Below are positions 1 to 6,180 of a stretch of DNA of 11,499 nt, one piece after another. How positions within the stretch are numbered: the first letter of the stretch is position 1; every line of letters begins with the position of its first letter. This stretch comes from UBA9715 sp003452695. Its GTDB lineage: Bacteria; Actinomycetota; Coriobacteriia; Coriobacteriales; Eggerthellaceae. Under the pieces are notes generated by a model. It saw only the letters and a list, made by a program, of their open reading frames with translations, did no database searches and was not told the origin of the DNA. Location: the NCBI GenBank assembly GCA_946625225.1, contig CAMOTA010000087.1, positions 1 to 11,499 on the forward strand, read 5' to 3'. Position numbers and translations under genes: made by a program.

Positions 1-89
1 ACCTTGGTCTTGCCTTCTGCGCCCCGCGCGCATAGGGGACCGCGGAATGAAACGGCTGCCCCTCGTAGCGGCATTTCGCCCGAAAAGAG

Positions 90-118
90 TTGCATTTTCT
101 CGCGAAGTCGCTCATAAT
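90..118 (+). promoter_or_regulatory. Predicted sigma-70-type promoter of the symporter gene
   Basis: A -35-like TTGCAT (90-95) and a -10-like CATAAT (113-118, five of six consensus bases) are separated by exactly 17 bases. Transcription would start near 125, placing the hairpin at 142-170 and the glycine riboswitch in the leader. The -35 box matches only at TTG, so the call rests on the -10 box, the spacing and the position just ahead of a riboswitch. Bases 1-89 hold no gene I can support. Confidence 0.5.
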
Positions 119-141
119 GCCGCCTGCGCATTTCCTGCGAA

Positions 142-170
142 ACTTCCGGAATCGTCGAGAAACCGGAAGT
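142..170 (+). other. Leader hairpin just 5' of the glycine aptamer
   Basis: ACTTCCGG (142-149) and CCGGAAGT (163-170) form a perfect 8-bp stem with a 13-base loop, ending a few bases before the aptamer begins. Single-aptamer glycine riboswitches are known to carry a small helical 'ghost aptamer' on one side that replaces the second aptamer of tandem versions. This stem sits where a 5' ghost aptamer would be. That role is inferred; the pairing itself is seen. Confidence 0.5.
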
Positions 171-171
171 G

Positions 172-262
172 GAGGAAGCTCTGGAGAACTCTTAGGTGAG
201 TGCCGAAGGTGCAAGGCCGCCCATGGGGGCGCGCCGAATCTCTCAGGCAAACGGACAGAGGC
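172..262 (+). ncRNA. Glycine riboswitch (single aptamer)
   Basis: The segment carries the hallmark glycine-aptamer core: TGGAGA near 182-187, GCCGAAGGTGCAA at 202-214, a GC-rich hairpin at about 215-235, and CTCTCAGGCAAACGGACAG starting at 240. The closing helix P1 can form between CTCTG (179-183) and CAGAG (256-260). Only one full aptamer is visible before the coding start at 335, so this is a singlet rather than the common tandem form. It precedes a gene of the AGCS family, whose members carry glycine or alanine, which fits control by intracellular glycine. Whether glycine raises or lowers expression cannot be read from the sequence, although transporter-linked examples are often off switches. 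Confidence 0.93.
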
Positions 263-295
263 GAGATCGGCTGACACGTCGACGCTCGTTCAAGT

Positions 296-327
296 CTTCT
301 TCAGAGCCGCTTGGTTACTGCAAGGAG
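296..327 (+). promoter_or_regulatory. Candidate expression platform: hairpin masking the Shine-Dalgarno
   Basis: CTTCTTCAG (296-304) can pair with CTG plus AAGGAG (318-320 and 322-327, with C321 bulged and one G-U pair). AGCC (305-308) can pair with GGTT (313-316) above it, closing a GCTT loop. The 3' arm contains AAGGAG of the strong ribosome binding site AAGGAGG (322-328), which is six bases before the ATG at 335. No T-run follows, so control of translation initiation is more likely than transcription termination. The pairing is seen; its regulatory role is inferred. Confidence 0.5.
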
Positions 328-334
328 GTCTTAA

Positions 335-1912
335 ATGGAAACGGCGTTGCTCGGCATCGTGTCGACAATCAACTCGTATCTATCCAACTACGTCCTGCTC
401 GTCCTGCTCATCGGCACGGGCCTGTACTTCACCATACGCACCCGGTTCGTGCAGTTCCGCTGCTTTGGCGAGGGCTGGAAGCGCATGTTCGGCGGGTTCT
501 CGCTGCGCGGCGGCGATCACGGCGGTGCGATGAGCTCGTTCCAGGCGCTCGCCACCGCCATCGCGGCGCAGGTGGGCACCGGCAACATCGTGGGCGCATG
601 CGGCGCCATCCTCATCGGCGGGCCGGGCGCCATCTTCTGGATGTGGATCATCGCCCTGCTCGGCATGGCCACGAACTACGCCGAGGCCACGTTGGCCCAG
701 AAGACAAAGGTCGTCGACGAGGACGGTACGGTGCACGGCGGCCCCGCCTACTACATCACGACAGCGTTCAAGGGCGCGGGAGGTCGCATCCTCGCCGGGT
801 TCTTCTCGGTCGCGATAATACTGGCGCTCGGCTTCATAGGCTGCATGGTACAGTCGAATTCCATCGCCGAGACCATGAACAACGCGACGGGCATACCTGG
901 CTGGGCAATCGGGCTGGTCGTCGCAGCCGTCGCCGGCTTCATCTTCATCGGCAACGTGCACCGCCTGGCCAGCGTCACCGAGAAACTCGTGCCCATCATG
1001 GCGGTCGTCTACCTCATCGGCGGGTTCGTTGTCCTCGTCATGAACCTCGGCAATTTGCCAGCGGCTTTCGCGCTCATCTTCTCGTGCGCGTTCAACCCGT
1101 CCGCCACGCTCGGCGGCGCGTTCTTCGGCCTGGTCGCCGCGCTCACGCAGGGTGCCAAGCGCGGCCTGTTCTCCAACGAGGCCGGCATGGGCTCCACGCC
1201 GCACGCGCATGCGCTCGCCAAGGTGAAGGACCCGCACGAGCAGGGCGTCGTCGCCATGATCGGCGTGTTCGTGGACACCATCGTCGTGGTGACCATGACA
1301 GCGCTCGTCGTCATAAGCGTGCTCTACGTAGGCGATGGCCCGCTCGCAACCGCTTACGAGAACGCGGGCAAATACGGCACGGTGGCAGAGTTCGTCGCGG
1401 CGGAGGGCAACGCCATCGCCGACGGGTACACGCTGAACGCCTCCGGGGAGCTCGTCGACGCCGGCGGCGAGACCGTGCTCACCAATGCCGACCTGTCCGA
1501 CCCGGCCGCACTCGCCAAAGCAGTCGGCATCTCGAAGACCAACATGGCTCAGCTCGCGTTCGGCGCGTTCTTTTCGACGGGCGGCGGCAACGTGTTCGTG
1601 GCCATCTGCCTGCTGTTCTTCGCATTCTCGACCATATTGTCGTGGAACCTGTTCGGCAAGCTGAACGTGCGATGGCTGTTCCGCAAGCGCGATGCACGAG
1701 TACCCGTCATCGTGTACTCCGTAATCGGCATCGCGTTCGTCTTCATGGGGTCGCTCCTGCAAAACGACCTGGTTTGGGAGCTTCAGGACATGTTCAACCA
1801 GCTCATGGTGCTGCCCAACGCCATCGCCCTCATCGCGCTCGGCGGGTGGGTAGCGAAGTGCGCGAAAGCGCGCGGCACGAAGACCGACGAGATCATGTCC
1901 GAGCAGCTTTAA
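335..1912 (+). CDS. AGCS-family alanine/glycine:cation symporter
   Basis: This 525-residue polytopic membrane protein belongs to the alanine or glycine:cation symporter (AGCS) family, which imports glycine or alanine with Na+ or H+. Family hallmarks are GTGNIVG (81-87) leading into GGPGAIFWMW (95-104), GGPAYYI (135-141), and GAKRGLFSNEAGMGSTPHAHA (273-293), followed by a helix rich in Val and Ile. About eleven hydrophobic segments are visible. The start at 335 is set by AAGGAGG six bases upstream. The glycine riboswitch in the leader points to glycine as a substrate. The protein is longer than typical members because of a hydrophilic insertion of about 70 residues (334-404) before the helix that starts near 405. 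Its stop codon overlaps the 3' end of the convergent remnant by 4 bases. Confidence 0.94.
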   Translation: METALLGIVSTINSYLSNYVLLVLLIGTGLYFTIRTRFVQFRCFGEGWKRMFGGFSLRGGDHGGAMSSFQALATAIAAQVGTGNIVGACGAILIGGPGAIFWMWIIALLGMATNYAEATLAQKTKVVDEDGTVHGGPAYYITTAFKGAGGRILAGFFSVAIILALGFIGCMVQSNSIAETMNNATGIPGWAIGLVVAAVAGFIFIGNVHRLASVTEKLVPIMAVVYLIGGFVVLVMNLGNLPAAFALIFSCAFNPSATLGGAFFGLVAALTQGAKRGLFSNEAGMGSTPHAHALAKVKDPHEQGVVAMIGVFVDTIVVVTMTALVVISVLYVGDGPLATAYENAGKYGTVAEFVAAEGNAIADGYTLNASGELVDAGGETVLTNADLSDPAALAKAVGISKTNMAQLAFGAFFSTGGGNVFVAICLLFFAFSTILSWNLFGKLNVRWLFRKRDARVPVIVYSVIGIAFVFMGSLLQNDLVWELQDMFNQLMVLPNAIALIALGGWVAKCAKARGTKTDEIMSEQL

Positions 1913-2188
1913 GAGCCGCGCTTCGCCTTGGCCAAGCGCAGAAGCGCGTATGCTGCGACCACGACGGTGTACACGACGAGGTTCGCGAGCGAGTTTCCGC
2001 CCATCAGGCTGGACGGAACGAGCATTGCCGCAAGGTGAACGTACATGAGCAGGTAAAACGGGTACGCCAGCTTCTGGACGCGCTTCCAAACCGCCGCATC
2101 CATCGCTTTCCTCACGGCCGAAACGGATGTTGCGGCAAGCACCACGAGCACGAGCGCTACCGCAACGCCCACGACGAGGCCGAACACG
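1909..2188 (-). pseudogene. 3' remnant of a ferric-reductase-like transmembrane protein
   Basis: The minus strand encodes about 90 residues of membrane-protein sequence ending at the TAA at 1909-1911. There are two or three hydrophobic helices. Between them lie the stretch WKRVQKLAYPFYLLMYVH, resembling the heme-His region of ferric-reductase-like/cytochrome b transmembrane domains, and a short basic tail. An ATG at 2241 keeps the frame open (110 residues), but its first 17 or so codons lie antisense to the aminotransferase remnant, so they do not belong to this family. The natural 5' half is missing. The piece looks like the surviving 3' end of a gene cut by a deletion near 2190. The family assignment is moderate, since only the C-terminal part remains. 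A short functional protein is possible but unlikely. Confidence 0.5.
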
Positions 2189-2872
2189 ACCCCCTCCCAC
2201 CAGTTCCCCACCGGAAAGCTGCTGCCCCTCGAAGCGCGCACGCGCCTTCTGAAATGGGCCGAAAAGAACGATGCCTACATAATCGAAGACGACAGCTGCA
2301 ACGAGTTCCGCTACGCCACGAGGCCCATTCCCTCGCTGCAATCGCTGGACGCCTACGGACGCGTGATATACCTCGGCAACGTGTCGAAAGTGCTCTCGCC
2401 GTCGCTGCGCATCGCCTATATCGTGCTGCCGCCGAAGCTGCTCTCGCGCTACTGGAGCCTGTTCAACTTCGCCCATCCACCCGTTTCCTGGCTGGACCAG
2501 GAGGTGCTCGCACGTTTCGTAGCGGGCGGGTTCTGGGACGCGCACGTGCGCCGCACCGCAAAGGGCAACCGCAAGCGTCACGACGAGCTGCTCAGATGCC
2601 TGGAAGAGAAGCTCGGCGACATAATCGACATCTCGGGAACGGACACGGGCATGCACCTGTACGTCACCGTGCACAACGGCATGTCGCAAGCGGAACTCCT
2701 GGGGCGCGCTTCGGCGCAAGGCGCCCAGGTATACGGGACCGCTCGCATGTGGTTCAGCCGGCCGGCACCCGAAAACAACGTGATGATCGGCTTCTCGGCC
2801 ATCGCGCTCGAAGACATCGAGCCGGGCGTCGATGCACTCGCCCGCGCCTGGAACGGGAGCGCCGGCGGGTAA
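2189..2872 (+). pseudogene. 5'-truncated MocR/GntR-type PLP aminotransferase-like regulator
   Basis: The frame reads TPSHQFPTGKLLPLEAR from 2189 and continues to the TAA at 2870-2872, about 227 codons. The motifs are those of the C-terminal half of the fold-type I aminotransferase domain in MocR regulators: PSHQFPTG, IIEDDSCNEFRY (PLP-binding Asp), and GNVSKVLSPSLRIAYIVLP with the Schiff-base Lys. The winged-helix GntR domain, the linker and the first half of the aminotransferase domain are absent. No sequence of this family is seen upstream of 2189, where the antisense ferric-reductase-like remnant begins. An internal ATG at 2363 would give only 169 residues that start inside the fold, so this is treated as a remnant, not a gene. 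The remaining frame is uninterrupted, which suggests a fairly recent loss. Confidence 0.8.
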
Positions 2873-3164
2873 CGAGCGGCTGCGTTGCGGCGAAACACCA
2901 ACGACGCCAAGCGTATAACGCACAACGTGGCCGATCTGCTCGACGGGATCATCGAGGAAAGTGTACGGTTCGTCAGCAAGCCCGTACAGCTCATGACCAA
3001 AGAAGACAAGGTGCCCGCCATCGGCTTTTTGAACGAGTCGGACGCATTCCTCGTCGCCGAAGGCGGTCAGAGGGTCCGCACGATTTCGGCATCTCGAAAT
3101 GCACTTGTATGGCTATCTGGACGAGGCAACGTCGAAACAGGACGATACATCAACCTCGAAGTAG
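2873..3164 (+). pseudogene. Decayed YheO/DauR-type HTH regulator (C-terminal part)
   Basis: Immediately after the MocR remnant, frame 2 reads LLDGIIEESVRFV, then PVQLMTKEDKVPAIGFLNES and DAFLVAEGGQRV to about 3075. Homology then continues in frame 1 as HDFGISKCT (about 3079-3105), then in frame 0 as LYGYLDEATSKQ, reaching a TAG at 3162-3164. Put together, these match the layout of the C-terminal HTH domain of YheO-like regulators: a FLNE..AFLV helix, a GISK(x)TLYGYLDE recognition helix and a short polar tail. The N-terminal PAS-like sensor domain is missing and two frameshifts split the HTH, so the gene is dead. The family call rests on motif order, and the exact frameshift sites are uncertain. 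Confidence 0.6.
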
Positions 3165-3350
3165 CACGACACGAGATTCGCAACCCAAGCTTGTCAACGA
3201 GCACCGCATGGGGTAATTCCGGTTGTGTCCGAGTTGCAGGCCATCGGCAATATGGTCCCCGCAGGCGTATATCTGGAATCTTTCTCGAAGGCAAAACAGG
3301 AAATTGTTTGCAAAAATCGAAAAAGCAAGCGCTTGGCACGACCAGACAGC
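3165..3350. other. Intergenic stretch downstream of the DUF5714 gene
   Basis: No gene is supported here. The plus-strand frame remains open from the TAG at 3162 and reads a protein-like stretch from about 3216 (SELQAIGNMVPAGVYLESFS), so it may hold further decayed coding sequence, unrecognised. On the minus strand, the bases after the DUF5714 stop contain a small CAAGCGCTTG palindrome (about 3328-3337) followed by two short T-runs, a weak terminator candidate at best. The stretch is noticeably more A/T-rich near 3295-3330 than its surroundings. Confidence 0.35.
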
Positions 3351-4121
3351 TTACCGGGCAAGTGCCTGGTTCGGCTGGTATTTCGCCGCAATCTCGGGAT
3401 CGGCGTTGGGGAAAAACGGGCATTCGCGCTTGCGGCACTCGGCGTTGCGGTCGAAGAAGGTGCAGGTAACCTTGTCGGGAAGCTGCATGTTCGCGTCGAG
3501 CGTCATGTTTATGTAGGGCACGGCCGTGAGGATGGAGACGTATCCCGTGCGCTTGCAGCAGCGCGGGCCGCCCAGGTCGGCCATACGGCCCAAGATAATC
3601 GACGTGAGCCGCTGGCACTGCGCCCAGGGCTCCTGGGTCATGGGGGTGGAGCCGTTTAGGATGCTCATGGCCTGGCCGGCGGATACGGCCGCACCGCACG
3701 TGCCCCAGAAACCGCATGTGCCACCCGGCACCTGCAGGCTGCGCTTCTTCAGCTCCGCCAGGGCCGCAGCCTTGTCCAGCGGTTGCCCCTGCGGGTTCTT
3801 GGCGCCCGCATTGGCATAGGCGGTGATGATCGCGGCGCCTATCAGCGTGTGGTGCTCGGGGCCGTTCGGGTAGATGGACTTGTCGTTCATGGCCTCGTTG
3901 ACGATGGCGATGGGATCGGTCGAATCCGAACCCGAGCACAGGCCGATGATATAGCCCACGCCCTCGCTGCGATGGCAGGCATCGCACACGTAGTGTCCCT
4001 CCGTGCAGACGGAATGGCCCGTTTCCTTCTTGCCGCACATGCAGCATTCCACCTCGCGCGCTTCCTCCCAGTACACGAGCGGCTCGCCGCATACGAGGCA
4101 ATTCGCTTTCCCTACCGACAT
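3351..4121 (-). CDS. DUF5714 domain protein, Cys-rich
   Basis: This is a 256-residue cytosolic protein with 17 cysteines. The N-terminal part has CLVC (8-11), CCMC (26-29), C39 and CDAC (46-49), consistent with one or two zinc-ribbon-like metal sites. The middle has a conserved-looking GGTCGFWGTCGAAVSAGQA (133-151) and CC at 188-189. The C-terminus has CTFFDRNAECRKRECPFFP (220-238), another possible metal site. The overall pattern fits the uncharacterised DUF5714 family, whose function is not established. The start at 4121 is chosen because AGGAG (4131-4127 on the minus strand) lies 5 bases upstream; an upstream in-frame ATG at 4157 has no such site. It lies 115 bases downstream of the permease gene on the same strand and is probably co-transcribed with the ABC transporter. 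Metal or Fe-S binding is inferred. Confidence 0.8.
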   Translation of the reverse strand: MSVGKANCLVCGEPLVYWEEAREVECCMCGKKETGHSVCTEGHYVCDACHRSEGVGYIIGLCSGSDSTDPIAIVNEAMNDKSIYPNGPEHHTLIGAAIITAYANAGAKNPQGQPLDKAAALAELKKRSLQVPGGTCGFWGTCGAAVSAGQAMSILNGSTPMTQEPWAQCQRLTSIILGRMADLGGPRCCKRTGYVSILTAVPYINMTLDANMQLPDKVTCTFFDRNAECRKRECPFFPNADPEIAAKYQPNQALAR

Positions 4122-4138
4122 GCATGCTCCTCTCTCTT

Positions 4139-4172
4139 CGCCGGGCCCATCGCGCATCGCGCTTGCCCGGCG
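4139..4172 (-). other. Intercistronic hairpin ahead of the DUF5714 gene
   Basis: CGCCGGGC (4139-4146) and GCCCGGCG (4165-4172) form a perfect 8-bp GC stem. The 18-base loop contains a smaller CGCG-CAT-CGCG hairpin (4151-4161). It lies between permease and DUF5714 gene, just before the latter's ribosome binding site. No T-run follows on the minus strand, so an RNA stability or partial-attenuation role is more plausible than a full terminator. Confidence 0.45.
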
Positions 4173-4236
4173 CTTGCATTCGCCATTTCGAAGACGCCAG
4201 CCGCCAGCGCACCCGCGGCGGCGACCGAACGTGTTC

Positions 4237-5253
4237 CTATTCGCTCCATTTCACCGTCTTTCGCACGAGCAGGCCGACCAGGGCGTCGAGCACGGTGACG
4301 ACGATGCCCACGACGATTATGCCAGCCACGACGTTCGTGTAGTTGGCGTAGTTGGTGTAGTTTATGATGAAGTATCCCAGGCCGCTCGACGCGCCGTACA
4401 TCTCGGCCATGACCAGCATGAGCATGGCCGTGGGCAGCTGCACTTTCAACCCGGTTACGATGGTCGGGTACAGATACGGCAGCAGCACGCGAAAGATCAT
4501 CGTGGGCGTGGAAAGCCCCATAGTCTTGGCGGAATCCAGGATGCGCCGGTCCAGGCTTTCCACGCGCAGGATGGTGTTCATGAGCGTCGGCCAGAATATG
4601 CCGAGAAAAATGACCATGATTGCCGCGAACCGGAAGGAATGCAGCAGCAGGACCAGATACGGCGTGAACACGATGGCCGGCACCGGCGCGAGTACCTTGG
4701 CGATGGGAAACACGGTCTCGCGCACCTTCGGCAGCCATCCCACGAACAGGCCGATGATCGTGGCCGCCACGAGCGAGGTGATGAACCCCTGTCCGAGCAT
4801 GGTAAGCGAAGACACCACGTTGCCCCACAGCTCGTCGGGGATTCTCGTGAACACCGCGAACACGTTTTCCGGCAGCGGGATGAGCACGGGATGCGTAAGC
4901 TTCAAGTCGGTAGAGGCCACTTCCCATACGGCGAAGAACAGGAACACGACCGAAGCGATGTTGCAGGTGGAGCGGCGTCGGCCGCCCACGATATAGCGCC
5001 ACATGAACAACGCCCAGCTCACAACCACCGCAACGGAGAATTCCACGCTGCTGGAAGGAACCCTGCCGCCCTTCACGTCGATTCCGCCGAACGTTACCGC
5101 GCGAAACACGTCCGCCGCAACGTCACCAGGAATGTAGATGGTCAGCAGCGCAAGCGCGAAGAGCGCGTTCGACACGACGAACGACGGCTTCACGAAGCGG
5201 CCGCGCGAAGCGCGATTGGCGCGGCCCTGCTGCGTTTGGGCAAGCTCTGCCAT
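4237..5253 (-). CDS. ABC transporter permease, NitT/TauT type
   Basis: This 338-residue membrane permease is of the binding-protein-dependent transport family. An N-terminal part with three predicted helices (about 26-42, 72-88 and 97-112) precedes the usual domain of five to six helices (about 150-330). The EAA loop that docks on the ATPase is visible as ILDSAKTMGLSTPTMIFRV (238-256), followed by LPYLYPTIVTGL. These features and the neighbours match the nitrate/taurine/aliphatic sulfonate importer group. Its ATG overlaps the ATPase stop by one base (TGATG at 5255-5251), which implies translational coupling. The additional N-terminal helices make it longer than the common 250-280-residue members. 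A short Asn-Tyr-rich repeat (NYTNYANYTN, 298-307) lies in the loop before the last helix. Substrate unknown. Confidence 0.93.
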   Translation of the reverse strand: MAELAQTQQGRANRASRGRFVKPSFVVSNALFALALLTIYIPGDVAADVFRAVTFGGIDVKGGRVPSSSVEFSVAVVVSWALFMWRYIVGGRRRSTCNIASVVFLFFAVWEVASTDLKLTHPVLIPLPENVFAVFTRIPDELWGNVVSSLTMLGQGFITSLVAATIIGLFVGWLPKVRETVFPIAKVLAPVPAIVFTPYLVLLLHSFRFAAIMVIFLGIFWPTLMNTILRVESLDRRILDSAKTMGLSTPTMIFRVLLPYLYPTIVTGLKVQLPTAMLMLVMAEMYGASSGLGYFIINYTNYANYTNVVAGIIVVGIVVTVLDALVGLLVRKTVKWSE

Positions 5254-6032
5254 CAATCCTCGTCCTCCTTGCCCGTCGCCGTGGCCTCGAACAGCTGCAG
5301 CACCTCGTCTTTTATCGCCTTCACCTCGGGGTCGAGCGCATCGGCGGTGCGCGAGCGTTCCCGGGGCAGCTCGAAGGTGCGTATGATGTGCTTCGGCTCC
5401 ATGAACGCGATGCGGTCCGCCAGGATCAGCGCCTCGTCTATGTCGTGCGTTACGAACACGGCCGTCTTGCAGCAGGCGCCTTCCCACTGGTCCAGCAGCA
5501 TTTCCTGAAGGCGGCGGCGGATCATGGGGTCGAGCGCCCCGAAGGGCTCGTCGAGCAGCATGGTGGGCGCATCGATGGCAAGTGCACGAGCGATGGCCAC
5601 GCGTTGGCGCATGCCCCCCGACAGCTGGAACGGATAGCGGTCGGCTGCCTCTCCCACGCCGACCTGGTCGAGCAGTTGGCGTGCGCGAGCGTCCACCTCG
5701 GCTGCGGGAAGGCCCCGGTGCGTTTGTTGGATGGCGAACTTCACGTTCTTCACGGCCGTTTGCCAGGGGAACAGCGAATAGCTCTGGAAGACGATGGAGC
5801 GGTCGGGCCCCGGGCCCGTTATGGGCTGGCCATCGACGAGAATCTGGCCCTTCGTCGGCGCTTCCAGCCCCGCGATCAGGCTGAGCATGGTGGACTTGCC
5901 GCATCCCGAATGTCCCACGAGGCACAGGAACTCGCCATCGCGGATGTGCAGGTTCACGTCTTCGAGCGCGAGGAAGGTCTCGTTTGCATCGACGTAGGAG
6001 TATTCCACGTCCTTGAATACTATTGAAGGCAT
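5253..6032 (-). CDS. ABC transporter ATP-binding protein, NitT/TauT type
   Basis: This is a 259-residue cytosolic ATPase that powers the importer. Its motifs appear in order: Walker A GHSGCGKST (40-48), Q-loop VFQSYSLFPWQT, signature LSGGMRQRVAIARAL, Walker B with D-loop MLLDEPFGALD, and switch His in VFVTHDIDEA. The FPWQTAVKNV stretch and overall length are typical of the nitrate/sulfonate/taurine subfamily. The start at 6032 is preferred because GAGGAG lies four bases upstream; an in-frame ATG at 6059 would add nine residues without a comparable site. The C-terminal tail beyond the DALDPEVKAIKDEVLQLF segment ends in an acidic KEDED. It lies 148 bases after the substrate-binding protein gene and overlaps the permease start by one base. 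Confidence 0.96.
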   Translation of the reverse strand: MPSIVFKDVEYSYVDANETFLALEDVNLHIRDGEFLCLVGHSGCGKSTMLSLIAGLEAPTKGQILVDGQPITGPGPDRSIVFQSYSLFPWQTAVKNVKFAIQQTHRGLPAAEVDARARQLLDQVGVGEAADRYPFQLSGGMRQRVAIARALAIDAPTMLLDEPFGALDPMIRRRLQEMLLDQWEGACCKTAVFVTHDIDEALILADRIAFMEPKHIIRTFELPRERSRTADALDPEVKAIKDEVLQLFEATATGKEDED

Positions 6033-6063
6033 CGCTCTCCTCGTTGCGCGTTCGTGCATCTGT

Positions 6064-6100
6064 CATCTGCGGGCGCGCCGTGCGGACGTGCGCGCAGATG
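6064..6100 (-). other. Intercistronic hairpin between binding-protein and ATPase genes
   Basis: CATCTGCG (6064-6071) and CGCAGATG (6093-6100) pair perfectly over 8 bp. Further pairing is possible inside (CGC 6074-6076 with GCG 6090-6092) beyond a two-base bulge. No T-run follows on the minus strand. In importer operons such hairpins commonly let the binding-protein message outlast or outnumber the downstream message; that role is inferred here. Confidence 0.5.
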
Positions 6101-6180
6101 GCAGAGCATCGGCGCGCGCCTGCGAGCGGGGTCGCAAGCGCGCGGGTCGTGCCGGACAGGCGGGGCAACGGACGCGTTGC

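Noticed and set aside
1..89. Possible end of an upstream gene
   Set aside because: Short open frames exist on both strands but none shows a recognisable motif, start or terminator; too little sequence to decide.
1917..1948. CGCGCTT...AAGCGCG inverted repeat just after the symporter stop as a terminator
   Set aside because: A 7-bp stem exists but there is no T-run and it lies within the conserved coding end of the minus-strand remnant, so chance pairing is likely.
2363..2872. Intact small gene for a 169-residue aminotransferase-like protein
   Set aside because: The ATG lies inside the conserved aminotransferase fold, and matching sequence continues upstream in frame to 2189, so it is the inner part of a truncated gene.
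380..2923. Long minus-strand open frame opposite the symporter and MocR remnant
   Set aside because: The composition is antisense-like and it matches no family; it overlaps entirely with well-supported plus-strand sequence.
196..3216. Very long plus-strand open frame spanning the symporter and the remnants
   Set aside because: The translation is Arg/His-rich and low in hydrophobic pattern, as expected for an out-of-frame reading of GC-rich DNA; the symporter frame has clear motifs and its own ribosome binding site.
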